From Anaerolineae bacterium (GTDB lineage: Bacteria > Chloroflexota > Anaerolineae > 4572-78 > J111), in contig JAHDWA010000013.1 of assembly GCA_023382535.1 (NCBI GenBank), positions 1 through 64,000 of the forward strand: a stretch of 64,000 nucleotides of DNA, in the 5' to 3' direction. Position numbers and translations under genes: made by a program. Shown here in pieces: positions 45,801 through 53,417 of this stretch. Positions within the stretch are counted from its first letter, which is position 1. Every line of letters begins with the position of its first letter. The notes beneath the pieces were generated by a model. It did not search any database, had not been told where the DNA came from, and saw nothing but the letters and a program-made list of their open reading frames with translations.

Positions 45801-45895
45801 CCGGTCACGCCCAGGGCTTCGGCCTGCTGCCGGATGTGTTCGCCGCGGGCATCTCGAAATTCCGGCTTGGTGGAAACTTCAACGCGGTAAATCAT
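42887..45895 (-). CDS. purL: FGAM synthase, PurL with N-terminal PurS-like tandem
   Basis: The 1002-residue protein starts with two PurS-like units (YRVEVSTKPEFRDARGEHI..., then WQIEVTLLPGVTDSVAESLLEGAQ...). This would replace the separate PurS dimer. The catalytic part has EMIAQTWSEHCVHKTFKA, VETHNHPSALEPFGGANTG, GGRTGRDGLRGATFSS, and AVDEAVRNCVAVGADPDR. It uses ATP and PurQ-derived ammonia to form FGAM. Three stretches look like in-frame repeat insertions: about residues 79-90, 255-277 and 694-706. The frame is kept throughout. The start ATG is just behind GGAGAGGG. Confidence 0.95.
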   Translation of the reverse strand: MIYRVEVSTKPEFRDARGEHIRQQAEALGVTGLQAVTVTDLYFLRGSLDENTVRSLVNTLLCDPVIEQATWQILDSLDKNPTPNPRPPAPTWQIEVTLLPGVTDSVAESLLEGAQMAGLPGLEQAATGHRYTLTGAIEAQAAQRIATRLLANEVIQTYRINQPVAPPFVPALSSSPSKNDNVELIPLTEADEAELARISQARRLSLDRAEMQAIQAYYRRERREPTDVELEMIAQTWSEHCVHKTFKAVITYAVKDEGGGMKDEAKNFHPSSCIPHPLEIDGILKTYIRAATERVNKPWVRSAFVDNAGIIAFDEQFDLAFKVETHNHPSALEPFGGANTGVGGVVRDIIGVSARPIANTDVLCFGPPDTPFDRLHGGVLHPRRIAAGVTAGIEDYGNKMGIPTVNGAILYDEGYTANPLVFCGCLGLLPRGSHVTQPHSGDLVIVIGGRTGRDGLRGATFSSMEMTHETGDIAGSAVQIGHPIHEKQVLEAVLLARAESLYTAITDCGAGGLSSAVGEMAAELGAVIHLERVPLKYPGLSPWEIWLSEAQERMVLAVPPASWPRLQQICRILDVPATELGVFSGDGCLRLYDGERLVGQLATKFLHEGIPQRRLTAVWTPPVPAEPDWPCPPDLTGDLLALLALPETRSKEDIVRRYDHEVQGGSVVKPLVGPKELGPSDAAVLAPLDALRVTQTSKVLETFEVLPQKGVALSVGINPAYGLLDPYAMAWAAVDEAVRNCVAVGADPDRLALLDNFCWGNPTLPDRLGSLVRCAQGCYDAAVAYGAPFISGKDSLNNEYTGADGQKHAIPGTLLISAVGLVPDVTRTFTSDLKQPGNLLYVVGLTKHELGGSTYYRRHEVAGGQVPQPPQQGLDIFRALHRAMAEGLVRACHDCSEGGLAVAAAEMALGGGLGLEVNLGNVPHAPDVDRADTLAFSESLARFIVEVKPDDAPAFEAMMAGLPVAQVGSVRGDERVVFNDLDGQSVIETNLKALEHAWRGHL
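43780..43813. repeat. In-frame palindrome pair inside purL
   Basis: AGACCTCAAAGGTCT (43780-43794) and its reverse complement AGACCTTTGAGGTCT (43799-43813), separated by four bases. They encode part of TQTSKVLETFEVLPQ, which interrupts the usual PurL sequence before KGVALSVGINPAYG. Confidence 0.8.
45064..45133. repeat. In-frame inverted heptamer array inside purL
   Basis: Units AAGGATG / AGGGATG / CAGGATG / AAGGATG, then inverted CATCCTT / CATCCCT / CCGCCTT / CATCCTT. They encode KDEGGGMKDEAKNFHPSSCI (about residues 255-277) between the YAV strand and the LKTYIRAAT helix of PurL. Confidence 0.82.
45626..45660. repeat. In-frame G-rich heptamer array inside purL
   Basis: Five consecutive heptamers AGGGGCC / GGGGGCC / GGGGATT / GGGGGTC / GGGTTCT. 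They encode the linker KNPTPNPRPPAP between the two PurS-like units (about residues 79-90). Confidence 0.75.
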
Positions 45896-45930
45896 CCCTC
45901 TCCCCTGCCCCCCTTCCTACCAGGGAGTCA

Positions 45931-47412
45931 TTAGCGCGGGTTGGCCTGGTAGTTGGGTGCTTCCTTGGTGATAACAACGCTGTGCGGGTGGCTCTCGATC
46001 AAACCGGCATTGGTGATGCGCACAAAGCGGGCTTTTTGATGCAGGCTGGCCAGGCTGGTCGCGCCAACATAGCCCATGCCCGAACGCAGGCCGCCGATGA
46101 GTTGAAAGACATAGTCGGCCAGCGGGCCTTTGTAGGGCACCTGGCCCTCGATGCCCTCGGGGACGGTTTTACCGCCGCCTTCCCCCTGGCTCGAGGCGTA
46201 ACGATCCCTGGCCCGGCCTTTCATCGCCCCCAGCGAGCCCATGCCCCGATACTCCTTGAAGCGCCGGCCTTCGTGAATAATCAAGTCGCCCGGCGACTCT
46301 TCCAGGCCGGCCAGCAGCGACCCCAGCATGACCGCGCTGGCTCCAGCCGCCAGCGCCTTGACAATATCGCCGGAATATTTGATGCCGCCGTCGGCGATGA
46401 TCGGCACCCCTTTGGGCCGGGCGGCCTGGGCGCACGCGGCGATGGCGGTCATCTGGGGCAGGCCAATGCCCGAAATAATCCGGGTGGTGCAAATCGAGCC
46501 GGCCCCCACCCCGACCTTGACAGCATCAGCGCCGGCTTCAATCAAAGCCTCGGTCCCGGCAGCAGTGACGACATTACCGGCCAGCACCGGCAGGTCGGGT
46601 GCGATCAGCTTGATCCGGCGAATCGCTTGCAGCACCCCCACCGAGTGGCCGTGAGCCGTGTCAACCGCGACCGCGTCTACCCCGGCATCCAGCAAAGTTT
46701 CCAGCCGGTCATCCAGTTCCTGGCCGACGCCCACCGCTGCCGCCACCAGCAGCCGGCCCCGCTCGTCCGTCGCCTGGTTGGGAAAGTCACGCTTCTTGAG
46801 GATGTCCTTGTAGGTAATGAGGCCGCGCAGATTAAATTGGTGGTCTACCAGGGGCAGTTTCTCGATGCGATGTTGGTGGAGGATGGCCTTGGCCTCGGCC
46901 AGCGAGGTGCCGACAGGGGCGGTAATCAAATTTTCGGAGGTCATGAAGTCGCGCACCGGGGCGGCCAGCTCGGTGGCAAAACGAACGTCCCGATTGGTCA
47001 GGATGCCTACCAGGCGGCCGCTGTCGGTAATCGGGACGCCTGAAATGTGGTAGCGGGACATAATGGCTTCGGCGTCGGCCAGGGTGGCCTCGGGGGAGAG
47101 GGTGATGGGGTCTACAATCATCCCGGCTTCAGAACGTTTGACCTTGTCCACCTCAGCCGCCTGTTCGGCGGGGCTAAAGTTGCGGTGGATAACGCCCAGA
47201 CCGCCTTGCCGGGCCAGGGCGATGGCCAGCCGGGCTTCGCTGACCGTGTCCATCGCTGCTGAAAGAAGAGGGATTTTAAGGGCCAGTTTTTCGTGCAAAC
47301 GGCTGCTGACGTCCACCTCTGCCGGGAGGACCTCCGCATAACCGGGCACTAATAGGACATCGTCAAAGGTCAGTGCTTCGGAACCTAACAGGTCCGCAAA
47401 CTGCATGGTCAC
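45931..47412 (-). CDS. guaB: IMP dehydrogenase
   Basis: The 493-residue enzyme oxidises IMP to XMP with NAD, the first step to GMP. Catalytic Cys308 lies in [12 protein letters not shown], and a pair of CBS domains sits at about 98-208, typical of allosteric bacterial IMPDH. The [11 protein letters not shown] and [17 protein letters not shown] segments are standard. AAGGAGG precedes the start, with a promoter at 47497-47525. It heads the purine cluster; purL begins 36 bases downstream. Confidence 0.97.
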   Translation of the reverse strand: MTMQFADLLGSEALTFDDVLLVPGYAEVLPAEVDVSSRLHEKLALKIPLLSAAMDTVSEARLAIALARQGGLGVIHRNFSPAEQAAEVDKVKRSEAGMIVDPITLSPEATLADAEAIMSRYHISGVPITDSGRLVGILTNRDVRFATELAAPVRDFMTSENLITAPVGTSLAEAKAILHQHRIEKLPLVDHQFNLRGLITYKDILKKRDFPNQATDERGRLLVAAAVGVGQELDDRLETLLDAGVDAVAVDTAHGHSVGVLQAIRRIKLIAPDLPVLAGNVVTAAGTEALIEAGADAVKVGVGAGSICTTRIISGIGLPQMTAIAACAQAARPKGVPIIADGGIKYSGDIVKALAAGASAVMLGSLLAGLEESPGDLIIHEGRRFKEYRGMGSLGAMKGRARDRYASSQGEGGGKTVPEGIEGQVPYKGPLADYVFQLIGGLRSGMGYVGATSLASLHQKARFVRITNAGLIESHPHSVVITKEAPNYQANPR

Positions 47413-47496
47413 CTCCTTGAAAAAGAACTACCCCTACCAGCCGCTATCAGCGATAGGTAAGATCTCTTCGTTGAGCGTGCCCTCACATCTGCTCCC

Positions 47497-47525
47497 ATTG
47501 TACACTTGAGCAGGGGCTGGGGCAA
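47497..47525 (-). promoter_or_regulatory. Promoter of guaB and the purine cluster
   Basis: Minus-strand TTGCCC (47525-47520), a 17-base spacer and TACAAT (47502-47497), giving a leader of about 80 bases. The leader contains CTATCGCTGATAGCG, a small stem. No known purine riboswitch motif is recognisable. Confidence 0.65.
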
Positions 47526-47610
47526 ATCCACAAGAGAGCCGTGTGAATTTGCCTAGACCCCCTAGATGTAGTATCATCCAAATCCCAGAGCAACTAGAAG
47601 TGGGGGACAA

Positions 47611-47739
47611 GTGACTTCAGTTTTTGCCTGGAAAATCAATTTCATTCATAGCACAAGCAACGGCCTGATTCCTGAGGAGTCGGGCCTTTTTTATGCAAAA
47701 AGACCTGTCAGGTCTGTGGAGGGGTTATGCCTTATCTAA
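47611..47739 (+). CDS. Possible pyrC leader peptide
   Basis: A 42-codon frame opens at GTG 47611, behind GGGGGA (short spacing of three bases). It starts MTSVFAWKIN, runs through the terminator hairpin at 47662-47692, and stops at TAA 47737-47739, overlapping the pyrC start by 13 bases. Size and placement recall the E. coli pyrBI leader peptide, which is translated through its attenuator. It has no similarity to that peptide. The frame could be chance. Confidence 0.35.
   Translation: MTSVFAWKINFIHSTSNGLIPEESGLFYAKRPVRSVEGLCLI
47662..47692 (+). terminator. Terminator/attenuator in the pyrC leader
   Basis: GGCCTGATTCC/GGAGTCGGGCC (11 pairs, with G-U) and loop TGA, followed by TTTTTT. It lies 34 bases before the pyrC ATG on the same strand, and no plus-strand gene precedes it, so its likely role is attenuation of pyrC-pyrB. 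Confidence 0.8.
47701..47715. repeat. AGACCT-NNN-AGGTCT palindrome
   Basis: AGACCTGTCAGGTCT, the same 6-3-6 palindrome as the pair in purL, between the attenuator and the pyrC ribosome site (GGAGGGG). Confidence 0.65.
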
Positions 47740-48785
47740 GACTGCCGGGCCTGGCCGATGTGCATACCCACTTGCGGGTTCCGGGGGGAGAACATAAAGA
47801 AGATTTTAGCAGCGGCACGGCGGCGGCGCTGGCCGGAGGCATTACCACCCTTCTGGCCATGCCCAACACCACGCCGCCCCTGACTAAGCCGGACATTTTG
47901 AGGCAGACTCGTCAAAAGGCCCAACGCGCCATCTTGTGCGATGTTGGGCTTTTTGCTGGGGCCAGCCCCCTGGAAATTGAGCTGCTGCCTCAGCTTAGCC
48001 GGCCGGCGGTGGCCCTAAAAATTTATCTCAACGAGACCTTTGGCCCGCTCCGGGTGGAAGACCTGCCGGCCCTGCTGGCCTGTTTTCAGCTTTGGCCGCG
48101 CCGCAAAGTCATCGCCATGCACGCCGAAGGGCCAAGTGTGGCCGTCGGCGTGGGCCTGGCGGCGGCTTACCGGCGGCCCGTGCATTTTTGCCACATCAGC
48201 CGCCGCGCCGAGATCGAGCTGATTGCCGCCGCCAAACGGCGCCGGCTGCCGGTCACATGCGAAGTGACGCCCCACCACCTCTTTCTGACCGAAACGGATG
48301 CAGCTCGCTTGGGGCCGCTGGCCGATATGCGTCCTAAACTGGCAACTCAGGCGGATGTCGAGGCATTGTGGAGTCATCTGGATGCGACGATTGACTGCAT
48401 CGCCACCGACCACGCCCCGCATACCCTGGCCGAAAAACAATCGGCCCATCCGCCGCCCGGAGTGCCCGGCCTGGAAACATCGCTGCCGCTGCTGCTGACC
48501 GCCGTCGCCGAAAAACGTCTCTCGCTGGAGCGGCTGGTTGAGCTGATGGCTACAAATCCCCGGCGCATTTTCAAATTGCCGCCTCAGCCCGACACCTGGG
48601 TTGAGGTAGACCCCCAGGCCAGCTATATTCTGTCCAACGAAGGACTCCAGACCAAGTGCGGCTGGAGTCCTTTTTCGGGAATGCCTGTAAGGGGACGAGT
48701 GCGGCGGGTAGTTTTGCGCGGAAGGGAGGTTTACATAGACGGCAGGATAATGGCCCAGCCGGGGAGTGGACAGGTGATACCATAA
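47727..48785 (+). CDS. pyrC: Dihydroorotase, CAD-like type
   Basis: The 352-residue enzyme cyclises carbamoyl-aspartate to dihydroorotate. Metal ligands His13/His15 (DVHTHLRVPGG), the carboxylated Lys in ALKIYLNETFG, HFCHISRRAE, TCEVTPHHLFL and the Asp of IATDHAPHTL are present. From memory, the sequence is strikingly like the dihydroorotase domain of animal CAD (KIYLNETF, TCEV-PHHLFL, PPPG-PGLET, NPRRIF-LPPQ-DT, RRVVLRG). Start ATG behind GGAGGGG. Regulated, I infer, by the leader terminator. Confidence 0.95.
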   Translation: MPYLRLPGLADVHTHLRVPGGEHKEDFSSGTAAALAGGITTLLAMPNTTPPLTKPDILRQTRQKAQRAILCDVGLFAGASPLEIELLPQLSRPAVALKIYLNETFGPLRVEDLPALLACFQLWPRRKVIAMHAEGPSVAVGVGLAAAYRRPVHFCHISRRAEIELIAAAKRRRLPVTCEVTPHHLFLTETDAARLGPLADMRPKLATQADVEALWSHLDATIDCIATDHAPHTLAEKQSAHPPPGVPGLETSLPLLLTAVAEKRLSLERLVELMATNPRRIFKLPPQPDTWVEVDPQASYILSNEGLQTKCGWSPFSGMPVRGRVRRVVLRGREVYIDGRIMAQPGSGQVIP

Positions 48786-48921
48786 GCCTTGAACTGAAGT
48801 TCAGGCTGCTATAAAAAGTCCGTTCAAAACGGACTGCTTAAGCCATAGTTAGTTTCAACCGATAATTTTTAGTCGGTTTATAACCGACTTCCCGTACCAG
48901 CCTAGAGTTTCAACTCTAGGC
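48786..48921. repeat. REP-like hairpin cluster between pyrC and pyrB
   Basis: Hairpins at 48786-48806 (GCCTTGAACT/AGTTCAGGC), 48815-48838 (AGTCCGTT/AACGGACT), 48871-48889 (AGTCGGTT/AACCGACT) and 48900-48921 (GCCTAGAGTT/AACTCTAGGC). Centres often contain TTCA. They fill most of the pyrC-pyrB spacer; none has a T-run, so read-through is expected. Confidence 0.75.
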
Positions 48922-48964
48922 GACTCTAAATATTATCAAGCTTGCTAGTGGAAGGAGTCTCCAA

Positions 48965-49960
48965 ATGTTATTAGAAAAAATTCAACCCCTGTTTGATTTC
49001 GAGACGCTGCCAAAGCCGGTCTATATCGGCAACGGCTTGACCCACCAGGATATTATTTCGGTGTCGCAGTTTGATACGGCCAGGCTGGATTACATCTTTG
49101 CCCGCGCTCATGAAATGCGGGAGATGGTCGAGCGGGTGGGTGCGGTGGACCTGTTGAAGGGCCGCGTACTGGCCTGTCTTTTTTACGAGCCGAGTACCCG
49201 CACCAGCGCCTCGTTTATTGCGGCGATGGAACGGCTCGGCGGAGCGGTTATCCCGATCACCCAGGGGGTGCAGTTCAGTTCGGTCAGCAAGGGCGAAACC
49301 CTGGCCGATACCATCCGCACCCTGGAGCAGTACGCCGACGTCATCGTGCTGCGCCACCCGGAGATTGGCTCGGCCCAGGTCGCTGCCGATTACGCCAACG
49401 TGCCGGTTATCAACGCCGGCGATGGCGCGGGCGAGCATCCGACCCAGGCCCTGCTGGACCTGTTCACCATTAAAGAGGAGTTGGGGCGGCTGGATGGTCT
49501 CAAAATCGCCATGGTTGGCGATTTGCGCTACGGGCGGACGGTCCACTCGCTGACCCGCCTGCTGCTGCAGTACAAGGTCAGCCTGCGCTTTGTCTCACCC
49601 GAAATTTTGCGGCTGCCCTTGACCCTCATGAACGAGGTGATTGATGCCGGGCTTGAGGTGCGGGAGACCCACGATGTGGCCGATGTCATCGAGAACGCCG
49701 ATGTTTTGTATGTCACCCGTGTCCAAAAAGAACGCTTCACCGACCTGGCCCAGTACGAAGAGGTGAAGGATCAGTACGAGATCACCCCTGAACTCATGGC
49801 CAAAGCCAAGTCAAAGATGATCGTGATGCATCCGCTCCCGCGCGTAGGCGAAATCCACTATGCGGTTGACTCCGACCCGCGGGCAGCCTATTTCCGCCAG
49901 GTGAAAAACGGTATGTATATTCGCATGGCCCTTCTGGCGGCAGTGTTAGGCAAGGCGTAA
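48965..49960 (+). CDS. pyrB: Aspartate carbamoyltransferase
   Basis: The 331-residue catalytic chain has the carbamoyl-phosphate loop [12 protein letters not shown], the [11 protein letters not shown] loop, [19 protein letters not shown] and HPLPRVGEI. It joins carbamoyl phosphate and aspartate. The end [11 protein letters not shown] and [15 protein letters not shown] is very like the ATCase domain of CAD, from memory. No pyrI gene is seen, and the chain is about 30 residues longer at the N-terminus than class B/C enzymes. Its 3' end overlaps the convergent nucleotidase gene by 73 bases. Confidence 0.96.
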   Translation: MLLEKIQPLFDFETLPKPVYIGNGLTHQDIISVSQFDTARLDYIFARAHEMREMVERVGAVDLLKGRVLACLFYEPSTRTSASFIAAMERLGGAVIPITQGVQFSSVSKGETLADTIRTLEQYADVIVLRHPEIGSAQVAADYANVPVINAGDGAGEHPTQALLDLFTIKEELGRLDGLKIAMVGDLRYGRTVHSLTRLLLQYKVSLRFVSPEILRLPLTLMNEVIDAGLEVRETHDVADVIENADVLYVTRVQKERFTDLAQYEEVKDQYEITPELMAKAKSKMIVMHPLPRVGEIHYAVDSDPRAAYFRQVKNGMYIRMALLAAVLGKA

Positions 49961-51609
49961 ACAGCCTGGCGGCGGAGCAGCAGGCCAAGGGAAAGTACGG
50001 CCAATCCGAGCAGCACGATCGCCGCAGGATCGGCCAGGACGCCGCCGCTGGTCGGTAACTCAGCCGGGACTGCGGCCCCGGAGGTGGTGCGGCCATCCAA
50101 TTGAGCGGTGACCGGGCTATGGCTCTGGAGATAATTACGCACTTCCGTGCGCACGTCGAGGCCGGTGTCCACATAGCTGGCCGGGGCAAAAATATCCTTA
50201 TAGCCCCCTGCAATCAGGCCCTGGAAATCGGTGGTCGCCACTTTATAGCTGGCGGCTGGGTCCAGGGGAGCATAGCCAGCGGCCGGGTCGGCCGGGTCGG
50301 CCAGTATCTGAAGATTGTTAGCCTGACCGTCCGCAATATTGAAACGAACGCCGGAAACCTGGGAGAAGAAATCGCTGCCGCTGCGTGAGACGCTGTAGTT
50401 GAGCAACTCCTGGACCTGTGCCCCGGTCATGTCAAACACCAGAATGCGATTGGTATAGGGCATAGATGTCCGCAGCGTTTCTTCAAGAATCGTGCCCGGC
50501 GGAATTGGTTCGCGGAAACTGCTGGAGGTAGACAGGGCCAGATGAGACCTGGCAGCCGAGCGGAAAATATCCATGACCAGGTTGCCCAGCACAGACTCGC
50601 CTGTAAATTGCCCGGCGGTAGATAATTCAACCGCCGCCTCACCGACGGGCTGGAAGAGCGGCGCGTACTGGGGGTCGGCTTGCAGGTCGGCCTGCATTTG
50701 GGCTACCCGCTGAGCAACGTCCGGGTCTTCCGGCAGGTTATTGCTCAAGCGAACAAGCTGGCCGTTGACCGCCGTCAGGTCACTGCCGCTGAAGGTCAGG
50801 TCAACCTGGCTGAGGTAGGTGACGTACTGGAAAGGGGAAATGTAGTAGGTGTTGGTATTGGGAATTTGCATTAATGCCTGATTGCGATGGCTGTGCGTCC
50901 CTAAGATCAGGTCAATCCCGGGCACGGCCTGAGCCAGAGCCACATCATCTTCATAGAGAGCGTGACCAATCAGAACAACCGCAGCTACCTGCTCCTGCTC
51001 ACGTAAAGCTTTGACCACCTGCTGCGCAGTCGCCACCCGGTCGGCAAAGGTCACGCCGGGGGCCGGCATGGTTTCCGGTTTGATCAAACGGACAAAATCG
51101 GGACCGGCCAGAGCGAACACGCCAATTTTGTGACCGTTGGCGTCAAACACCCGGTAAGTTTTACCGTCATATTGGAAAAGCGGCTGGCCGTCGGCGGCGA
51201 GAACATTCGCGCCCAGAATGGGATAATTGATTTGGGAGCGGCATTGGGCAAATACATCAGGGCCATAATCAGCATCATGGTTGCCAAAAGCCATGGCGTC
51301 CACCAGCCCGTTCAGCCAGCTCCACTCGGCGCACTGGTACTTGTCGGACCAGGCGGGAGAGCCAAGGTTCATAGTGTCGCCGCCGCTAAAGACCAGCACG
51401 TTGGGATCATTGGCCAGGGGTTTGAGATAGGCGATGAGGCGGGCAATACCGGCGGTATCCGCCTCGCCTTCACCGTAGAAGGGAACGGCGTGGGCGTGGT
51501 AATCGGAAAAGTGAAGCAGGGTCACCGTCGTTTGATCCTGAGCCAGGGCTGGCCTGACCCCAAACAAGAGCAGTAATAAGAACAGGGTGAGAAGCAACTG
51601 TTTTTTCAT
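49888..51609 (-). CDS. Secreted 5'-nucleotidase/metallophosphatase, wall-anchor signal
   Basis: The 573-residue protein has a signal peptide ([23 protein letters not shown]), a calcineurin-like domain ([41 protein letters not shown]), then a 5'-nucleotidase C-terminal domain ([39 protein letters not shown]). It probably frees nucleosides or phosphate outside the cell. ELPTSGG plus a hydrophobic helix and LLLRR forms an LPxTG-like sorting signal. A further 26 residues after LRR, unusual for such signals, are encoded by DNA overlapping the end of pyrB. Confidence 0.92.
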   Translation of the reverse strand: MKKQLLLTLFLLLLLFGVRPALAQDQTTVTLLHFSDYHAHAVPFYGEGEADTAGIARLIAYLKPLANDPNVLVFSGGDTMNLGSPAWSDKYQCAEWSWLNGLVDAMAFGNHDADYGPDVFAQCRSQINYPILGANVLAADGQPLFQYDGKTYRVFDANGHKIGVFALAGPDFVRLIKPETMPAPGVTFADRVATAQQVVKALREQEQVAAVVLIGHALYEDDVALAQAVPGIDLILGTHSHRNQALMQIPNTNTYYISPFQYVTYLSQVDLTFSGSDLTAVNGQLVRLSNNLPEDPDVAQRVAQMQADLQADPQYAPLFQPVGEAAVELSTAGQFTGESVLGNLVMDIFRSAARSHLALSTSSSFREPIPPGTILEETLRTSMPYTNRILVFDMTGAQVQELLNYSVSRSGSDFFSQVSGVRFNIADGQANNLQILADPADPAAGYAPLDPAASYKVATTDFQGLIAGGYKDIFAPASYVDTGLDVRTEVRNYLQSHSPVTAQLDGRTTSGAAVPAELPTSGGVLADPAAIVLLGLAVLSLGLLLRRQAVYALPNTAARRAMRIYIPFFTWRK

Positions 51610-51770
51610 ACCGGGTCTCCTTTTGAATGGTTTTTAGGATATTAACTTGTTACTAGACTGAGTCATAATCCACTGAGGAAAAACATACCCCCTGACTCAG
51701 CATCATAACGTATCTTGACCCGATACACAACTTTTAAAATAGCCCTTATATCCTAAGGTTTGAATAAAAA

Positions 51771-51796
51771 GGAGTCCAAAGCTTGCTTTGGACTCC
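51771..51796. repeat. Inverted pair GGAGTCCAAAGC
   Basis: GGAGTCCAAAGC/GCTTTGGACTCC with centre TT, a perfect copy of the family also seen at 31439-31466. It lies in the 305-base spacer between the MFS and nucleotidase genes. That spacer otherwise holds only the next repeat. Confidence 0.8.
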
Positions 51797-51821
51797 CTGT
51801 TACTAAACTTTATTGGGCTTA

Positions 51822-51872
51822 AGGGGACAGGCACGTATCGGACTACTCATTGTTTAAAAGTGCCTGTCACCT
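51822..51872. repeat. Inverted pair AGGTGACAGGCACTT type, second copy
   Basis: AAGGGGACAGGCACGT and AAGTGCCTGTCACCT with a centre holding GACTAC, i.e. the element at 35093-35137 in opposite orientation. Confidence 0.8.
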
Positions 51873-51914
51873 GGTTTTTTCCCGGTAGAGGCTACTTACA
51901 GGTTACTTTTCGCC

Positions 51915-53231
51915 TCAACCGGGGGAGGAGGCCGGGCCGGTAGCCGATGTTACCTCTCTACCAGCCGGGACAGGTCGAATTGGGGATGGCGCTCGCCGCT
52001 GAGCCTGCAAAACTACCAGGGTTAAACCGGCCGCCGTCAGCGTGACCAGGGCGGAGGTGAGGAAGATATTTTCCGCAGTCAGCCAGTAGCTTGCTACGGC
52101 GACCAGCAGCGGGCCGATCACGCCCCCCAGCGCTGCCGCCGATTCCTTGAGACCCATCACCCGCGAGCGATGCTGTTCGGCGGTAATGTCGAGATAAAAG
52201 GCGCTGAGCGCCGGCGAAAGCAGTGCGCCGCCCAGGCCAGCAATCACGGCCCCCGCGAACACCAGGCTGAATTGTTCAAACAACACCAGGCTCAGGTAAA
52301 AGAGTAGATTTAAGCCAAAACCCAGGGCCATGATCGGCCGGCGGCCAAAACGATCGCTCAGGCGGCCCAACATGGTCTGGCCAAAAACCATCGCCAGCCC
52401 GTAGCCGCCCACGATCAGGCCAAACTGGGTAGTCGAGTAGGCCAATTGATCGTAGAAGTAAAAGACCATCTGCGGCTCGATAAAGGCAAAGGCAAAGACG
52501 GCCATAAAGTCGAGCAGCAGCAGCGTCGCCAGGATATAAAGCGGCCGGGGTAAGGACTCAAGCAGACTATCAGGCGCAGCCGCCCGCTGGCGGGACGCAG
52601 CGGCTTGGCGAACCGCCGCCGGCCGGGTTTCCGGTACCATCACCAAAGCCATGAGCAGGCCCAGCAAGGCCAGGCCCGCCGACAGGCTGAAGGGGGCGGC
52701 AAAGCCCCAATGATCGTACAGAAACCCACCTAAAGCCGGCCCAAAGATAAACCCGGCACTGTAACTGCCCATGAGTGTCCCGACCCACTGGGCGCGCTGC
52801 TGTTCAGGTACAATATCGGCGACGACACCCATGGCTGCCGGCAGCAGGCCGGCGGTAATTGCGCCCTGAAAGAAACGTACGGCAATGTAGGCGCCGGTTG
52901 ATTCGACCAGCAAATAGGCCAGGTTCGCCGCCACCACCCCGGCCAGGCCGACCAGTATCAGCGGTCGGCGGCCAAAGCGGTCGGCCAGCGTACCCATAAA
53001 GGGCGCTAACAGAAATTGAGCAATGGCAAAGGCCATGGTCATAAAGCCCAGCGCCTCGACCCCGGAACCAAACTCACCCAGCCGTTTGGCAAAGACAGGC
53101 ATGACGATGCCATAGCCGGTCATCATCAAGCCGACACTCGCGGCCAGCAGCATAATGACTCGCCGCGCACGGTGCGGGTTAAATACTATAACTTCTTTCA
53201 CGGTAGGTTGGTTTTCCTGTGCTGTATGCAT
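51915..53231 (-). CDS. MFS drug-efflux-type transporter
   Basis: The 438-residue protein has 12 predicted hydrophobic helices and the MFS loop motif GTLADRFGRRP after helix 2, with a second copy GRLSDRFGRRP in the other half. This doublet and a central loop near residue 210 fit DHA1 drug:H+ antiporters (TetA/NorA-like). The substrate cannot be assigned. Start ATG with AGAGGA seven bases upstream. No TetR or MarR-type regulator adjoins it. Confidence 0.9.
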   Translation of the reverse strand: MHTAQENQPTVKEVIVFNPHRARRVIMLLAASVGLMMTGYGIVMPVFAKRLGEFGSGVEALGFMTMAFAIAQFLLAPFMGTLADRFGRRPLILVGLAGVVAANLAYLLVESTGAYIAVRFFQGAITAGLLPAAMGVVADIVPEQQRAQWVGTLMGSYSAGFIFGPALGGFLYDHWGFAAPFSLSAGLALLGLLMALVMVPETRPAAVRQAAASRQRAAAPDSLLESLPRPLYILATLLLLDFMAVFAFAFIEPQMVFYFYDQLAYSTTQFGLIVGGYGLAMVFGQTMLGRLSDRFGRRPIMALGFGLNLLFYLSLVLFEQFSLVFAGAVIAGLGGALLSPALSAFYLDITAEQHRSRVMGLKESAAALGGVIGPLLVAVASYWLTAENIFLTSALVTLTAAGLTLVVLQAQRRAPSPIRPVPAGREVTSATGPASSPG

Positions 53232-53327
53232 GCGTCTATCCTCTTTTCTCTACAACATTGCCCAGTATAACAACGATTAACTAGCATGTCATCCCACAAA
53301 AGGTGTATTTAACGTCCGACAAAAAAA

Positions 53328-53350
53328 GGAGCGGCTGATACAGCCGCTCC
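53328..53350 (-). terminator. Intrinsic terminator of the DnaB-like gene
   Basis: Minus-strand GGAGCGGCTG/CAGCCGCTCC with a 3-base loop and TTTTTTT after it. It lies about 70 bases downstream of the stop codon and behind a second hairpin (53364-53396). Confidence 0.9.
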
Positions 53351-53363
53351 CTCTAAACTTAAA

Positions 53364-53396
53364 TTCTCGCGCCCAAACCCGGTTTGGGTGCGAGAA
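53364..53396. terminator. Second hairpin downstream of the DnaB-like gene
   Basis: TTCTCGCGCCCAAACC/GGTTTGGGTGCGAGAA, a 16-bp stem with almost no loop. A-rich flanks; probably a tandem terminator with 53328-53350 or an mRNA 3'-end protector. Confidence 0.7.
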
Positions 53397-53417
53397 AAAA
53401 CAAGCAAGTAATAATCT

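Noticed and set aside
47524..47590. PyrR-binding loop upstream of pyrC
   Set aside because: AATCCCAGAG at 47581 and AAGAGAGCC near 47532 only partly fit; the rest of the consensus is missing. Kept as an alternative in the attenuator finding.
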